Source: Dickeya dianthicola NCPPB 453 (GTDB lineage Bacteria; Pseudomonadota; Gammaproteobacteria; Enterobacterales; Enterobacteriaceae). From it: a DNA stretch of 64,000 bases. The notes under the pieces were generated by a model. It did no database searches. It saw nothing but the letters and a program-made list of their open reading frames with translations, and was not told the origin of the DNA. This document shows positions 1 to 10,844 of the stretch, piece by piece; position 1 is the first letter of the stretch; each line of letters opens with the position of its first letter. The DNA is taken from assembly GCF_000365305.1 (NCBI RefSeq), contig NZ_CM001841.1, forward strand, positions 3,071,120 through 3,135,119, given 5' to 3'. The translations under genes were made by a program, and so were the position numbers.

Positions 1-57
1 GGGAAGTGAATCCACCAGCGTGCCGTCAAGATCAAACAGAAAACCTTTACACTCCAC
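1..57 (-). CDS. hxpA: HAD-family sugar (hexitol) phosphatase, N-terminal end only
   Basis: Only the first 19 codons lie in the window. They read from a GTG at 55-57 and contain the HAD motif I core FDLDGTLVD, whose two aspartates form the phosphoaspartate catalytic site. The position next to yfbU and yfbV matches the E. coli order, where the HAD gene is yfbT/hxpA, a sugar-alcohol phosphatase. Family assignment is firm; the exact substrate is inferred from synteny. A purine-rich stretch AAGAAGGGG precedes the start. Confidence 0.75.
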   Translation of the reverse strand, partial: MECKGFLFDLDGTLVDSLP

Positions 58-80
58 AGAAAGCCCCTTCTTTAACTATT

Positions 81-144
81 TACCTAGCTTAACCGCTACC
101 TAGCTTAACCACTACCTAGCTTAATCACTACCCAGCTTACCCGG
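81..144. repeat. 16-bp tandem repeat, 4 imperfect copies
   Basis: Units at 81-96, 97-112, 113-128 and 129-144 follow TACCTAGCTTAACCNC; the last copy is the most diverged. The array fills most of the spacer between yfbU and hxpA, so it would be transcribed in any yfbU-hxpA message. The repeats are adjacent without spacers, which excludes a CRISPR. Confidence 0.9.
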
Positions 145-155
145 TCCTGAACTTA

Positions 156-650
156 TCAGGCATTGACGATTTGCGCGATCTCCACCGCACTCAGGTGATA
201 CTGACGCGGACAGGATTGCCAAACCGCCAGCATACGGATGTATTTATCCCACATTTTGGTCTGTGAGTTAAAGCCATGCGTGCCGGAATCGAAGTGGGGA
301 TAGCGCCCTTCCACATGTACCATGAAGCGCACATAACCAAGGTAGCGCGCCTCAGTGGCGGCATCGAAACCAAGAAACGCCAGACGGCGCTCATCCATAT
401 CCGGTTTCTCTTTCAGGTTGGCCCAGGAAACCTGCAGCGCGTGATGCATTTCCATAACATTAATGAGGGTACGGCACACATCTTCGTCCAAATCGCCAAA
501 ATCACGATCCAGCTCCCGCATCTGCAACCCATAACCCCGTTCGATGATAGTTTGCAGGCGACGGTAACGTTCCGCATTATCGGGATCCAGCATTGACATC
601 ATTTTGTACTGATTGGACAGGATAAGTCTCTGAGCATTAGTCATTTCCAC
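156..650 (-). CDS. yfbU: YfbU family protein
   Basis: 164 residues, the same length as E. coli YfbU, and very similar along its whole length (for example [16 protein letters not shown] near the start and [20 protein letters not shown] in the middle). Biochemical role is unknown in the family. I place the start at GTG 648-650 because it has an AGGAG six bases upstream and gives the family length; a longer reading frame to 704 adds 18 residues without family support. It precedes hxpA on the same strand. Confidence 0.93.
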   Translation of the reverse strand: MEMTNAQRLILSNQYKMMSMLDPDNAERYRRLQTIIERGYGLQMRELDRDFGDLDEDVCRTLINVMEMHHALQVSWANLKEKPDMDERRLAFLGFDAATEARYLGYVRFMVHVEGRYPHFDSGTHGFNSQTKMWDKYIRMLAVWQSCPRQYHLSAVEIAQIVNA

Positions 651-786
651 GGTAAACTCCTGAATCTGATTCCGGCTAAAGGGGGATTGACAGCAGAATC
701 GCATACTGACTGGCGTTCGTTTCTTGATTTAAAACAGAATCCAATGGAAAAAATGTCAGCGTCTTTGGCTAAAAACCGGGTTTACA

Positions 787-1242
787 TCAAAGAGAGTCCA
801 GGAACGTCTTGTCGAGTTGCCTGAAGGCACGATTCAGCACATCCGCCAGCATCTGATAAGTGGGCTGTCCTTCCAGCGGCGCCAACGCCATTCCCGATTC
901 CAGCAGCTTATTCCGGATTTCATGAAACCACTGTAATAAGGAAGGCGGCAACGGGGTAACCGAACGCCGCCCCAGCCACCACAGTCCCTGCATCGGCAAG
1001 CCAAGGGCAAACAGCGCGGTAGCCACACTCGGCCCCAGTTGCCCACCTAGCGCAATTTGCCAGGTCAGGGTAAATACGGCCAGCGGCGGCATGATGCGAA
1101 TGGCAAACCGGGTGGCGCGCACCACTCGATTTTCAGGAAATATTGGCGCCAGACGCTTGTCCGTCGGCCAGGTTTTCATATAGTGCTGGCCCAGACGGAA
1201 CAGGTGTAGCCATCCTGCCTTACCGGAGGGTTTCGTCGTCAT
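787..1242 (-). CDS. yfbV: YfbV/UPF0208 inner-membrane protein
   Basis: 151 residues, identical in length to E. coli YfbV. Conserved blocks include [12 protein letters not shown], then two hydrophobic segments (about residues 45-65 and 70-90) around [20 protein letters not shown], and a C-terminal KRAF-like helix ending in LDKTFLDSL. The ATG at 1240-1242 is chosen because GAGG lies six bases before it; a GTG six codons upstream is open but lacks a ribosome site. In E. coli YfbV has been linked to chromosome macrodomain organisation near ter; that role is from the family, not from this sequence. Confidence 0.92.
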   Translation of the reverse strand: MTTKPSGKAGWLHLFRLGQHYMKTWPTDKRLAPIFPENRVVRATRFAIRIMPPLAVFTLTWQIALGGQLGPSVATALFALGLPMQGLWWLGRRSVTPLPPSLLQWFHEIRNKLLESGMALAPLEGQPTYQMLADVLNRAFRQLDKTFLDSL

Positions 1243-1702
1243 GCTCAACCTCAACTTCACATATAAAAAATAAAAATTTCATACAAACAACCAACTGCAA
1301 TTGACAACCTTAAAATATATTTTGTGTTTAATGATTGCTATCGGTATCCTAAAATAGCCTTTTGGCTGCGATAAAAAGCCGTGTGACGCCGTTCTGTGCC
1401 CGCTGTTTAGCCATCTGCCGTTTCAGACAGCGTTTCGTCGTGTCGGCTGGCGAATCCGGCCACTGTTGATTCTGCGCGCAGCAAGCGTCATGAGTGTCTG
1501 CTGTCGCCGTTTTTGCCGCGTCGATGTCACCTTGCCAGGGGCGTTCAATACGTTGCCGGGCGATTATCACATCGGCGTTTTTCGCTGTCATGTCTGGAAA
1601 ATTCACCCGGCCATGATGTTAATCATAAATGTCAACTGCCTTCTGCGCTACGCTGTTGTTGTATGACATTTTTTTAACCATGTATAACAAGTAGGTACTT
1701 CC
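1243..1702. other. yfbV/ackA divergent spacer, no gene seen
   Basis: This 460-base stretch separates divergent yfbV and ackA and should contain both promoters. The part next to yfbV (about 1255-1345) is strongly AT-rich. Short open frames of 60-90 codons exist on both strands but have no ribosome site, no recognisable motif and high cysteine/arginine content typical of shadow frames. I could not assign a confident -35/-10 pair. Confidence 0.6.
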
Positions 1703-2905
1703 ATGTCGAGTAAGTTAGTACTGGTCCTTAACTGTGGCAGCTCCTCCCTGAAGTTCGCCATCATTGATGCCGTCAACGGAGACGAATACCTGTCTGGCCT
1801 GGCCGAGTGTTTTAATCTCCCCGAAGCGCGCATCAAATGGAAAATCGATGGCGGCAAACAGGAAGCTGCACTGGGTGCCGGCGCCGCCCACAGCGAAGCA
1901 CTGAGTTTCATCGTTAACACCATCCTCAGCCAGAAACCGGAACTGTCTGCCCAACTGGTGGCGATTGGTCATCGTATCGTACATGGCGGCGAGAAATTTA
2001 CCCAGTCCGTGGTTATCGACGACGACGTGCTGCAGGGCATCAGGGACGCCGTCCCGTTCGCACCGCTGCACAACCCGGCTCACCTGATCGGCATCGCAGA
2101 AGCGCTGAAGGAATTCCCGCGTCTGAAAGACAAGAACGTTGCGGTCTTCGACACCGCGTTCCATCAGACTATGCCGGAAGAAGCCTACCTGTACGCCCTG
2201 CCGTACAAATTATACAAAGAACACCACATCCGCCGTTACGGCGCTCACGGTACCAGCCACTACTTTGTTTCCCGTGAAGCGGCGAAAGTCCTGAACAAGC
2301 CGGTAGACGAACTGAACGTGATCACCTGCCACCTGGGCAACGGCGGTTCCGTTACGGCTATCCGCAACGGTCAGTGCGTGGATACCTCTATGGGTCTGAC
2401 CCCGCTGGAAGGCCTGGTAATGGGCACCCGTAGCGGCGACATCGACCCGGCGGTGGTTTTCCACCTGCACGATTCTCTGGGTATGAGCGTAGACAGTATC
2501 AACAAGCTGCTGACCAAAGAGTCCGGCCTGCTGGGCCTGACTGAAGTCACCAGCGACTGCCGTTATGTAGAAGACAACTACGAAACCAAAGAAGACGCCA
2601 AACGCGCCATGAACGTGTACTGCCACCGTCTGGCGAAGTACATCGGTTCTTACGCTGCGCTGATGGAAGGTCGTCTGGACGCGGTTATCTTCACCGGCGG
2701 CATCGGCGAAAACGCCGCGATGGTGCGTGAGCTGACGCTGAAGCAGTTGGGTCTGCTGGGCTTCGACGTCGATCACGAACGTAACCTGGCTGCCCGTTTC
2801 GGCAAAGGCGGCAACATCGCCAAAGACGGCGCCCGCCCGGCTCTGGTTATCCCGACCAACGAAGAGTTGGTCATCGCTCAGGACGCGCTGCGCCTGACCG
2901 CCTGA
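1703..2905 (+). CDS. ackA: acetate kinase
   Basis: Converts acetyl phosphate and ADP to acetate and ATP, the second step of the Pta-AckA overflow pathway in the cytosol. 400 residues, the usual length. The acetokinase signatures are visible: N-terminal [22 protein letters not shown] near residue 150, the HLGNGGSV phosphate loop near 208 and [10 protein letters not shown] near 330. An AGGT lies about six bases before the ATG. It is followed by pta on the same strand after a 91-base gap holding a stem-loop, so the two probably form one operon with reduced read-through. Confidence 0.98.
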   Translation: MSSKLVLVLNCGSSSLKFAIIDAVNGDEYLSGLAECFNLPEARIKWKIDGGKQEAALGAGAAHSEALSFIVNTILSQKPELSAQLVAIGHRIVHGGEKFTQSVVIDDDVLQGIRDAVPFAPLHNPAHLIGIAEALKEFPRLKDKNVAVFDTAFHQTMPEEAYLYALPYKLYKEHHIRRYGAHGTSHYFVSREAAKVLNKPVDELNVITCHLGNGGSVTAIRNGQCVDTSMGLTPLEGLVMGTRSGDIDPAVVFHLHDSLGMSVDSINKLLTKESGLLGLTEVTSDCRYVEDNYETKEDAKRAMNVYCHRLAKYIGSYAALMEGRLDAVIFTGGIGENAAMVRELTLKQLGLLGFDVDHERNLAARFGKGGNIAKDGARPALVIPTNEELVIAQDALRLTA

Positions 2906-2919
2906 TAAGTCTCCCCACT

Positions 2920-2947
2920 CCGTCAGCTTCGGCTGACGGCGTTGTTT
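2920..2947 (+). terminator. stem-loop between ackA and pta
   Basis: CCGTCAGC (2920-2927) and GCTGACGG (2932-2939) form an 8-bp perfect stem with a TTCG tetraloop, followed by CGTTGTTTTAG. The T-tract is interrupted, so it looks like a partial terminator or an mRNA-stabilising hairpin between the two operon genes rather than a full stop. Confidence 0.65.
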
Positions 2948-2996
2948 TAGAAGCATCGTTTTTGAACAACGAGCAACCGCAAACAGAGGTTAAGCC

Positions 2997-5138
2997 GTGT
3001 CCCGTATAATCATGTTGATTCCTACTGGCACCAGCGTGGGCCTGACCAGCGTCAGCCTGGGTGTCATTCGTTCAATGGAACAAAAAGGCGTGCGCCTGAG
3101 CGTATTCAAGCCGATCGCACAGCCGCGTTCCGGTGAAAGCGTACTGGATCAGACCACCACCATCGTCCGTGCCACCTCCGCCATTCCAGCCGCCGAGCCG
3201 CTGACGATGAGCTATGTGGAGTCGATGCTGAGCAGCAACCAGCAGGACGTGCTGCTGGAAGAGATCATCGCCCGCTATCACGAAAACACCAAAGACGCGG
3301 AAGTCGTGCTGGTAGAAGGCCTGGTGCCGACCCGCAAACATCAGTTCGCCAACGCGCTGAACTATGAAATCGCCAAAACGCTGAACGCGGAAATCGTCTT
3401 CGTACTGGCGCTGGGCAACGATTCCCCGGCACAGTTGAAAGAGCGCATCGACATCGCCCGTTCCAGCTTCGGCGGCAGCAAGAATAAAAACATCACCGGC
3501 GTTATCATCAACAAGCTGAACGCACCGGTGGATGAACAGGGCCGCACCCGTCCCGATTTGTCTGAAATTTTCGATGACTCCACCAAAGCCAGCGTCGCCA
3601 ATATCGACCCGAAGCTGCTGTTTGCCAACAGCCCGCTGCCGATTCTGGGCTGTGTGCCGTGGAGCTTCGATCTGATCGCGACTCGCGCCATCGACATGGC
3701 CAACCACCTGAATGCACGCGTCATCAACGCCGGCGACATTCAGACCCGCCGCGTGAAATCGGTGACCTTCTGCGCCCGCAGCATTCCGCACATGCTGGAG
3801 CATTTCCGTCCAGGTTCGCTGCTGGTGACCTCCGCCGATCGTCCGGACGTACTGGTTGCCGCTTGTCTGGCCGCCATGAACGGCGTTGAAATCGGCGCCC
3901 TGCTGCTGACCGGTGGTTATGCCATCGATCCGGCCATCAGCAAACTGTGCGAACGCGCCTTTCAGACCGGCCTGCCGGTATTCATGGTTGACACCAACAC
4001 CTGGCAGACCTCGCTGAACCTGCAGAGCTTCAACCTGGAACTGCCGCCTGACGACCACGAGCGCGTAGAGAAAGTGCAGGAATACGTGGCTCGCCACATT
4101 GATACCCAGTGGATCGATTCGCTGACCGCCGCCTCCGAGCGTTCACGCCGTCTGTCTCCGCCGGCGTTCCGCTATCAGCTGACCGAACTGGCACGCCAGG
4201 CCAGCAAACGCATCGTGCTGCCGGAAGGCGACGAACCGCGTACCGTCAAGGCCGCGTCCATCTGTGCCGAGCGCGGCATCGCACAGTGCGTATTGCTGGG
4301 CAACCCGGATGAAATTCAGCGTGTGGCGGCTGCGCAGGGTGTTGAGCTGGGCAAAGGCATCGAGATAGTCGATCCGATCGAAGCTCGCGAGCGCTATGTA
4401 CCGCGTCTGGTCGAACTGCGTAAGAGCAAGGGTATGACCGAAGTGGTCGCCCGCGAACAGTTGGAAGACAACGTGGTGCTGGGCACCCTGATGCTGGAAC
4501 AAGGCGAAGTCGACGGTCTGGTATCCGGCGCGGTTCACACTACCGCCAACACCATCCGTCCGCCGTTGCAGTTGATCAAGACCGCACCGGGCAGCTCGCT
4601 GGTATCCTCTGTGTTCTTCATGCTGTTGCCGGAACAGGTGCTGGTTTATGGCGACTGCGCCATCAACCCGGACCCGACCGCTGAACAGCTGGCTGAAATC
4701 GCTATTCAGTCCGCCGACTCCGCCGCCGCTTTCGGCATCGAACCGCGCGTGGCGATGATCTCCTACTCGACCGGTAACTCCGGCGCCGGCAGCGATGTGG
4801 ATAAAGTCCGCGAAGCGACCCGTCTGGCGCAGGAAAAACGTCCGGACCTGGTGATCGATGGTCCACTGCAGTACGACGCCGCCATCATGGCCGACGTGGC
4901 GCAGTCCAAAGCACCGAACTCACCGGTTGCGGGTAAAGCTACCGTGTTCGTGTTCCCGGACCTCAACACCGGCAACACCACCTACAAAGCGGTACAGCGT
5001 TCCGCCGACCTGATTTCCATCGGGCCGATGCTGCAAGGCATGCGTAAGCCGGTTAACGACCTGTCCCGCGGCGCGCTGGTGGACGACATTGTCTACACCG
5101 TAGCGCTGACTGCCATTCAGGCCACCCAGATCGCCTGA
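2997..5138 (+). CDS. pta: phosphate acetyltransferase
   Basis: Converts acetyl-CoA and phosphate to acetyl phosphate, feeding AckA. 713 residues, the long enterobacterial form: an N-terminal P-loop-like domain ([10 protein letters not shown] near residue 9), a central DRTGG-type domain, and the C-terminal catalytic phosphotransacetylase domain from about residue 390 ([16 protein letters not shown], then [16 protein letters not shown] near 650). The start is GTG with AGAGG seven bases upstream, and the protein begins [11 protein letters not shown] as in relatives. Codon use matches ackA. Confidence 0.98.
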   Translation: MSRIIMLIPTGTSVGLTSVSLGVIRSMEQKGVRLSVFKPIAQPRSGESVLDQTTTIVRATSAIPAAEPLTMSYVESMLSSNQQDVLLEEIIARYHENTKDAEVVLVEGLVPTRKHQFANALNYEIAKTLNAEIVFVLALGNDSPAQLKERIDIARSSFGGSKNKNITGVIINKLNAPVDEQGRTRPDLSEIFDDSTKASVANIDPKLLFANSPLPILGCVPWSFDLIATRAIDMANHLNARVINAGDIQTRRVKSVTFCARSIPHMLEHFRPGSLLVTSADRPDVLVAACLAAMNGVEIGALLLTGGYAIDPAISKLCERAFQTGLPVFMVDTNTWQTSLNLQSFNLELPPDDHERVEKVQEYVARHIDTQWIDSLTAASERSRRLSPPAFRYQLTELARQASKRIVLPEGDEPRTVKAASICAERGIAQCVLLGNPDEIQRVAAAQGVELGKGIEIVDPIEARERYVPRLVELRKSKGMTEVVAREQLEDNVVLGTLMLEQGEVDGLVSGAVHTTANTIRPPLQLIKTAPGSSLVSSVFFMLLPEQVLVYGDCAINPDPTAEQLAEIAIQSADSAAAFGIEPRVAMISYSTGNSGAGSDVDKVREATRLAQEKRPDLVIDGPLQYDAAIMADVAQSKAPNSPVAGKATVFVFPDLNTGNTTYKAVQRSADLISIGPMLQGMRKPVNDLSRGALVDDIVYTVALTAIQATQIA

Positions 5139-5145
5139 TGACGGC

Positions 5146-5222
5146 ATTACCGGCGCGTCTTTCGATACGCCGGTAATACACACGCAAAAACGCCGGCAAT
5201 GTTTGTCATGCTGGCGTTTTTT
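5146..5222. terminator. tandem stem-loops between convergent pta and yfcD
   Basis: First hairpin: ATTACCGGCG (5146-5155) with CGCCGGTAAT (5168-5177), a perfect 10-bp stem. Second: AACGCCGGCA (5189-5198) with TGCTGGCGTT (5209-5218), one wobble pair, flanked by A-runs on one side and T-runs on the other. The second is a canonical bidirectional rho-independent terminator serving both genes. Confidence 0.85.
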
Positions 5223-5249
5223 ATGGATAACCCTTCGGTACAGCCAAAC

Positions 5250-5864
5250 TCAATGCTCTTCTTCCACCGCGCCGCGATCTTCCGTTCCGGCCGAATCATC
5301 ATCGTTTTGGGCACGTGACGAAACTCGTTGCGGTTTGACGTAGTCGTTACTGCCGCTGTTGCGGCTGAGCCATAGCGACAGCGCTTTGAGCGAATCCGGG
5401 GTGAACTCATCGCAGCGCGCCGTAATCTCTTCCGGCGTCAGCCAACTGACTTCGTCAATCTCTTCGGCCTGCAGAGCAAACGGCCCGTGCATTACACAGC
5501 TGAACAGCCCGCCCCATACCCGGCAGTCATCGCTTTCATAGTAAAACAAACCGTGTTCGGCAAACGGCACGCCGGCGATGCCCAGCTCTTCTTCCGCTTC
5601 ACGGCGCGCCGATTCCAGCAGATTTTCGCCGCTTTGCACCACGCCGCCGGCGGTTGCATCCAGCCAGCCGGGGTAAAAATCTTTGGTTTCGGTGCGGCGC
5701 TGGACCAGAATCTTGCCCATGCCATCATGTACAACAATGTAGGTAGCACGGTGCCGCAGGTGCTGAGCGCGCATCTGCTGGCGACTCGACTGGGCAATAA
5801 CCTCGTTGTTTTCATCAACGATGTCGACCCACTCCGTGCCTGCCGTCTGTGTTTGTTCCACCAT
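5250..5864 (-). CDS. yfcD: Nudix hydrolase YfcD
   Basis: Nudix-fold protein related to isopentenyl-diphosphate isomerase-type hydrolases; the substrate is unknown. The Nudix box (GX5EX7REUXEEXGU) spans about residues 73-95: G at [11 protein letters not shown], then REAEEELGI, with the metal-binding glutamates intact. The body matches E. coli YfcD (180 residues). This copy is about 24 residues longer at the C-terminus, with an acidic tail ending GAVEEEH. The ATG abuts AGAGG; the next codon, GTG at 5859-5861, is also possible. Convergent with pta. Confidence 0.92.
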   Translation of the reverse strand: MVEQTQTAGTEWVDIVDENNEVIAQSSRQQMRAQHLRHRATYIVVHDGMGKILVQRRTETKDFYPGWLDATAGGVVQSGENLLESARREAEEELGIAGVPFAEHGLFYYESDDCRVWGGLFSCVMHGPFALQAEEIDEVSWLTPEEITARCDEFTPDSLKALSLWLSRNSGSNDYVKPQRVSSRAQNDDDSAGTEDRGAVEEEH

Positions 5865-5954
5865 CCTCTGAAACCCTTTCGTCGTGGCGCGGTCACGCGC
5901 ATCAGTTTTTAAAAATATTGGAATTATTGATGTAATGTGAGAGTAGCGTCTAAG

Positions 5955-6506
5955 TTAGTGGCTAATCGCAACCTGTGCAATAGCCTCCCCACCCTGCAAT
6001 GGCACAACCTGCAACACGCCTTTATCCAGCAGGCCGAAACTGGCGGGATAACCGCCTTTTGGCAGGCTGACAGAACCGGGATTGAAACAGTAAATATCAT
6101 CACGTCGCTCGGCCATCGGGAGATGGGTATGGCCGAACACCAGCACGTCGCCCGCGTGCAGCGGCGGTCGTTTTTCCGGGTGATACACGTGCCCGTGGGT
6201 CAGGAATAAGCGGTTGTCGGGCAGCAGCACCTGTTGCCAGGGCGCGGTGATCGGAAACTGCAACAGCATCTGGTCAACTTCGCTGTCGCAGTTACCCCGG
6301 ACCGCCATAATCTGCGAAGCGTAACGGTTCAGCAGGTTCGCCACGTCCGCGGGCTGGTAACGGTCCGGCAACGGATTGCGGGGGCCATGATTAAGAAAAT
6401 CGCCCAGTAGGATCAGCCAGTCGGCGCCACTTTGTTCAAAACGAGCCAGCAGGGTTTCGGTGGCTGACAGCGAGCCATGCAGGTCAGACGCGAACATCAG
6501 TTTCAT
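5955..6506 (-). CDS. yfcE: metallophosphodiesterase YfcE
   Basis: Calcineurin-like phosphodiesterase; E. coli YfcE is a Mn-dependent enzyme active on artificial phosphodiesters. 183 residues from ATG 6504-6506. The metal motifs are complete: DLHG (residues 8-11), GDFLNHGPRN, GNCDSE, THGH and GHTHLP. The frame extends 8 codons further upstream, but MKLMFASDLHGS is the family start and a GGGA lies about eight bases before it. It follows yfcD's promoter side on the same strand as a separate unit. Confidence 0.94.
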   Translation of the reverse strand: MKLMFASDLHGSLSATETLLARFEQSGADWLILLGDFLNHGPRNPLPDRYQPADVANLLNRYASQIMAVRGNCDSEVDQMLLQFPITAPWQQVLLPDNRLFLTHGHVYHPEKRPPLHAGDVLVFGHTHLPMAERRDDIYCFNPGSVSLPKGGYPASFGLLDKGVLQVVPLQGGEAIAQVAISH

Positions 6507-6753
6507 GGTTCTATCCCGATGCGTGAACATATTCAGTCCCGCTATAGTACCAAAAACCTAGGTCATCACAGGTTAAAATTATCGGCCGACTGCGTTTCCG
6601 ACCAGATTCCCTACGGCGCGGTTATCTGTATGAAAAAAATAGCCATAACGGTTATTTATGTCTTTACCGGGAAAGTGCTAGGCTTTTGCCTGCCAACTGT
6701 TTTTCAGAGTCCTCAGTTTCTGGCTGATGGCTCCCCCTATGGAGAGATGAGTC

Positions 6754-7383
6754 ATGATTGATGTGTATTATGCCCCAACCCCGAACGGTCACAAAATCAC
6801 CCTGTTCCTGGAAGAAGCACAGTTACCTTATCAACTGCATCACGTGGATATCGGAGCTGGCGATCAGTTCAAACCCGAATTTCTGGCAATTTCCCCCAAT
6901 AACAAAATTCCCGCCATCGTGGATCAGCAGCCCGCCGATCGAGGCGCACCGATCGGCCTGTTCGAATCCGGAGCCATTCTGCTCTATCTGGCTGAGAAAA
7001 GCGGCAAGCTATTGAGCACTGACGTACGGGAGCGCGCCGCTACTCTGCAATGGCTGTTCTGGCAGGTGGCCGGTTTCGGGCCGATGCTGGGGCAAAACCA
7101 CCATTTCAATCACTATGCGCCCCAGCCGGTGCCTTACGCCATCGACCGCTATCAGAAAGAAACAGAGCGGCTGTACGGCGTGCTGAACTCGCAGCTGCGC
7201 CACCATGCCTGGCTGGCGGGCGATGGGTACAGTATTGCCGACATTGCTACTTACCCCTGGGTGGTGTCTCACGACCGCCAGCGCATCGACCTTGATGCCT
7301 TCCCGGCGGTGAAAAGTTGGTTCGAGCGTATTCGTGAACGCCCGGCCACACAGCGCGCCTACCAACTCGCGGCAAAAGCCTGA
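6754..7383 (+). CDS. yfcG: glutathione-dependent disulfide oxidoreductase YfcG (GST Nu class)
   Basis: Cytosolic thioredoxin-fold protein of the glutathione S-transferase family. In E. coli YfcG binds glutathione disulfide and reduces disulfides with little classic GST activity. 209 residues. The defining Thr9 and Asn11 (APTPNGHKITLF) and the cis-Pro region NNKIPAIVD are present, followed by ESGAILLYLAEK and an all-helical C-terminal domain. GAGATGAG lies upstream of the ATG. A GC-rich hairpin at 7397-7418 after the stop, without a T-run, may end transcription. Confidence 0.93.
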   Translation: MIDVYYAPTPNGHKITLFLEEAQLPYQLHHVDIGAGDQFKPEFLAISPNNKIPAIVDQQPADRGAPIGLFESGAILLYLAEKSGKLLSTDVRERAATLQWLFWQVAGFGPMLGQNHHFNHYAPQPVPYAIDRYQKETERLYGVLNSQLRHHAWLAGDGYSIADIATYPWVVSHDRQRIDLDAFPAVKSWFERIRERPATQRAYQLAAKA

Positions 7384-7653
7384 TCCAGCGTGCCGCCACG
7401 CCCGGTTTAGCGGGCGTGATTCCCCTCAATGATTTGCTGCCGCACGCTATTTGCTGTCATCCTGTCGCGCCATGCTGTTGGTTTGAAAAGCGCTGGTTCC
7501 ACTGATAAAAGTTCCCGGAGATGTGGTTAATATCACCGGCAGGCGAAAGCGAATCATCTATGCTGAAACCGAGATGGAAAGACGGTGTTCCAGCGGGCAT
7601 AGCACGACTGCCCGGCGGAAGGGAATAACCTGACATACGAAGCGAGGCCAGCT

Positions 7654-8562
7654 ATGAAGCTACTGATCACCGGGGGAACCGGCCTTATTGGACGTCATCT
7701 GATTGCACGTTTGTTGTCCCTGTCACATCAGATAACCGTAGTGACCCGCTCGGTGGAACGCGCGCGACGACTGTGGGGCGCTCAGGTTGATTACTGGCGC
7801 GGACTGGAGGAACAAACGTCGCTGGACGGGTTCGACGGCGTCATCAATCTGGCGGGCGAGCCGATCGCCGACAAACGCTGGACCAAAGCCCAAAAAGCGC
7901 GGCTGTGTCAGAGCCGCTGGGATATCACCCACCAGCTAGCGCAGCTGATTCGCCATAGTCAAACGCCGCCTGCGGTGTTTCTGTCCGGTTCGGCCGTCGG
8001 CTATTACGGCGATCAGGGGCAAGCGCTGGTGACCGAAGACGAACCGCCCCACGACGATTTCACCCATGAACTCTGCGCTCGCTGGGAAGCACTGGCGCAG
8101 GAAGCAGAAAGCGATCAAACCCGCGTCTGCCTGTTGCGCACCGGTGTAGTGCTGTCTGCCGAAGGCGGCGCGCTGGCGAAAATGCTGCCGGTTTTCCGGC
8201 TGGGACTGGGCGGCCCGATCGGCTCCGGCAAGCAATACCTGCCGTGGATCCACATTGACGATATGACCAACGCTATTTTGTACCTGCTGGATAACCCGAT
8301 TCTGAGCGGCCCGTTCAACATGGTGTCGCCCTATCCGGTACGTAACGAGAAATTTTCCGCTATGCTGGCGAGTGCGTTGGATCGCCCCGGCTTTGTGCGC
8401 ACGCCCGGCTGGGTGCTCAGGATAGTGATGGGCGAAGCGGCAACGCTGCTGCTGGGCGGGCAACGGGCCATTCCGCAGCGGCTGGAAAAAGCCGGTTTCG
8501 GCTTTCGCTTCTTTGAACTGGAAGAGGCGCTGAAGGATTTGCTGCGTCCCCGCGCAAGCTGA
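7654..8562 (+). CDS. yfcH: TIGR01777-type NAD(P)-binding epimerase-like protein YfcH
   Basis: Member of the atypical short-chain dehydrogenase family SDR39U1; the reaction is unknown. 302 residues. The N-terminal Rossmann loop GGTGLIG (residues 7-13) and the family blocks [16 protein letters not shown] and [10 protein letters not shown] are clear; a DUF1731-like C-terminal part ends with [13 protein letters not shown] precedes the ATG. It lies in the E. coli position between yfcG and the his transport genes and is convergent with hisP. Confidence 0.93.
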   Translation: MKLLITGGTGLIGRHLIARLLSLSHQITVVTRSVERARRLWGAQVDYWRGLEEQTSLDGFDGVINLAGEPIADKRWTKAQKARLCQSRWDITHQLAQLIRHSQTPPAVFLSGSAVGYYGDQGQALVTEDEPPHDDFTHELCARWEALAQEAESDQTRVCLLRTGVVLSAEGGALAKMLPVFRLGLGGPIGSGKQYLPWIHIDDMTNAILYLLDNPILSGPFNMVSPYPVRNEKFSAMLASALDRPGFVRTPGWVLRIVMGEAATLLLGGQRAIPQRLEKAGFGFRFFELEEALKDLLRPRAS

Positions 8563-8603
8563 CCGGGTCAACCGGCGCGGGAACGACGTGACGGTACCGA
8601 ACG

Positions 8604-9377
8604 TTACTTCAGCGCACCGGACAGGAATTGCTGCAAACGTGGGCTTTGCGGGTTGCCGAACACCGCCTCCGGCGGCCCTTCTTCCTCCACCAGCCCCTGA
8701 TGCAGGAAAATCACATGGCTGGAAACATGCCGGGCGAATTCCATTTCATGGGTCACCACCACCATCGTTTTACCCTCTTCCGCCAGTTGCTGCATGATGC
8801 GCAACACCTCGCCCACCAGTTCCGGATCCAGCGCCGACGTCGGCTCGTCAAACAGCAGCACATCCGGCTCCATCGCCAACGCACGGGCGATGGACACACG
8901 CTGCTGCTGGCCGCCGGACAAATCGGACGGGTATTTTTCCTGTGATGCGCCGGTGATCCCCACCTTGTTAAGGTAGAATTCGGCTCGCTTGCGGGCTTCC
9001 GCCTTGCTCAGCCCCAGCACTTGCACCGGCGCTTCCATCACGTTTTCCAGCGCGGTCATGAAGCTCCACAGGTTGAAATGCTGAAATACCATCGTCAACC
9101 GGGTGCGCAGCAACTGTAGCTGCTTCTTGTCGAATACCTTGAGCTGCCCGTCCTTATCCCGCACCATGTGAATTTCCTGACCATTCACATGGATCGACCC
9201 TTCATAGGGCTTTTCCAGAAAGTTGATACAACGCAACAAGGTGCTTTTACCCGACCCCGATGACCCAATAATGGAAATAACGTCCCCGGCTTTAGCCTGT
9301 AATGAAATGCCTTTCAGCACCTCATGCTGACCATAACGCTTACATAATTCCGTCACCATCAGCTTATTATTCTGCAT
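8604..9377 (-). CDS. hisP: histidine/basic amino acid ABC transporter ATPase
   Basis: Cytoplasmic ATPase of the HisJQMP importer. 257 residues. Walker A GSSGSGKS at 38-45, Q-loop VFQHFNLW, signature LSGGQQQR, Walker [12 protein letters not shown] and the switch histidine in VVTHEM are all intact. It is the last gene of the minus-strand unit hisJ-hisQ-hisM-hisP, 38 bases after hisM. Substrate assignment rests on synteny and similarity to the E. coli/Salmonella proteins. Confidence 0.97.
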   Translation of the reverse strand: MQNNKLMVTELCKRYGQHEVLKGISLQAKAGDVISIIGSSGSGKSTLLRCINFLEKPYEGSIHVNGQEIHMVRDKDGQLKVFDKKQLQLLRTRLTMVFQHFNLWSFMTALENVMEAPVQVLGLSKAEARKRAEFYLNKVGITGASQEKYPSDLSGGQQQRVSIARALAMEPDVLLFDEPTSALDPELVGEVLRIMQQLAEEGKTMVVVTHEMEFARHVSSHVIFLHQGLVEEEGPPEAVFGNPQSPRLQQFLSGALK

Positions 9378-9415
9378 GCTTTGTCTGTTCCTGCACTATT
9401 TAATGGAATGAACGG

Positions 9416-10132
9416 TTAATGGGATGAACGGGTGTGAAGATGCCGTAACCAGCGGCGCTCGGCATTTCTGAACAACGAGATCAGCACAAACGATACCGCC
9501 AGATACATCACGGCTGCGATGCCGAATGCGTAAAACGGCTTATAGGTGGCGGCGTTAATATCACGCGCCACTTTCAGCAAATCCGGCACGGTCACGGTAA
9601 AGGCCAGCGCGGTGGAATGCAGCATCAGGATGACTTCGTTGCTGTAGGCGGGCAGCGCAATGCGCAGCGCCCCTGGTAAAATGATGCAGCGGTACTGTTT
9701 GAAACGCGAAAAACCATAAGCGCGAGCGGCTTCGATTTCACCATGCGGCACCGAACGAATAGCGCCGGCGAAGATTTCGGTGGTATAGGCGCAGGTATTG
9801 AGCGCCAGCGCCAGAATGGCGCAATTCAGGCCGCTGCGAAAAAACGCGTTCAGCAGATCGGTGCCGCGCACGATTTCCAGGCTGTACACGCCGGAGTAGA
9901 ACACCAGCAGTTGCACATACAGCGGCGTGCCGCGAAACACATAGGTAAAGGCCCACACCGGCAACCAGTAGCGGCGACGGGGCGAAACGCGGGCTACCGC
10001 CAGCGGAACCGCCATCAGTCCGCCGCTGGTCACCGACACAACCAGCAGCCACAGCGTCATCGCCAATCCGGTGAGGCGATAGCCGTCGCTCCACAGCAGC
10101 GCCTGCCAGTATTGTTGCAGAATTTCACTCAT
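9416..10132 (-). CDS. hisM: histidine ABC transporter permease HisM
   Basis: Inner-membrane subunit with about five hydrophobic segments; forms the channel with HisQ. 238 residues. The EAA loop that docks on HisP is seen as EAARAYGFSRFKQYRCIILP. Its start overlaps the end of hisQ by 8 bases, which suggests translational coupling. Family: polar amino acid permeases of the His/Glu/Gln/Arg type. Confidence 0.96.
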   Translation of the reverse strand: MSEILQQYWQALLWSDGYRLTGLAMTLWLLVVSVTSGGLMAVPLAVARVSPRRRYWLPVWAFTYVFRGTPLYVQLLVFYSGVYSLEIVRGTDLLNAFFRSGLNCAILALALNTCAYTTEIFAGAIRSVPHGEIEAARAYGFSRFKQYRCIILPGALRIALPAYSNEVILMLHSTALAFTVTVPDLLKVARDINAATYKPFYAFGIAAVMYLAVSFVLISLFRNAERRWLRHLHTRSSH

Positions 10133-10814
10133 AATTTACTTTCCGGACTCCCTGCGAGTAGCGTTTTTCCAGCCACCACAGCACCCCGTTGGACAGGGTG
10201 GTAAAAATCAGATACAGCGCGCCGGCCACGATGGCGAAAAAGAACGGATGATGGGTTCCCTTTCCGGCCAGTTGGGTCGCTTTGATCACGTCGCTCAACC
10301 CCAGCAGCGACACCAGCGCGGTGGCTTTGAGAATCACCTGCCAGTTGTTGCCGATTCCCGGCAGCGCAAAGCGCATCATCGACGGAAACATGATGCGGCG
10401 AAACACTTTCATCGGCGTAAAACCAAACGCCACCGCCGCCTCAATCTGGCCACGAGGCACCGCCAGATAAGCGCCGCGGAAGGTTTCGGTGAAGTAGGCG
10501 CCGTAAATAAACCCCAGCGTAATAATCCCCGCCGCCAGCGGGTCGATGTCGATCTGATCCAGGCTAAGCGCCTCGGTGAGGCTGTTGAGCGCCATCTGCA
10601 AACCGTAAAAAATCAGCAGCATCAGGACCAGATCCGGCACGCCGCGAATCAAGGTGGTATAACCGGAAAAACAGCCGGACAACAATCGACTGGACGACAG
10701 TTTTGCCGCCGCCCCCACCAGGCCTATCAGCAGCGACAGCACCAGCGAACACAACGCCAGTTGCAGCGTCATGCGCGCGCCATCCATGATTAATTCGGAA
10801 TAGCCATAAAACAT
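10125..10814 (-). CDS. hisQ: histidine ABC transporter permease HisQ
   Basis: Inner-membrane partner of HisM, 229 residues, five predicted hydrophobic helices. EAA loop EAAVAFGFTPMKVFRRIMFP is present near residue 143. It follows hisJ after a 68-base gap that contains a strong hairpin, which is expected to lower expression relative to the binding protein. Confidence 0.96.
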   Translation of the reverse strand: MFYGYSELIMDGARMTLQLALCSLVLSLLIGLVGAAAKLSSSRLLSGCFSGYTTLIRGVPDLVLMLLIFYGLQMALNSLTEALSLDQIDIDPLAAGIITLGFIYGAYFTETFRGAYLAVPRGQIEAAVAFGFTPMKVFRRIMFPSMMRFALPGIGNNWQVILKATALVSLLGLSDVIKATQLAGKGTHHPFFFAIVAGALYLIFTTLSNGVLWWLEKRYSQGVRKVNYE

Positions 10815-10844
10815 TACATCAATCCGCTCAGAAAAGGCACACGT

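Noticed and set aside
1349-1606. 85-codon minus-strand frame before ackA
   Set aside because: No ribosome site, no motif, biased composition typical of a random frame in a spacer.
1616-1635. ArcA-type direct repeat before ackA
   Set aside because: TGTTA and TGTCA are 13 bases apart rather than the expected 11.
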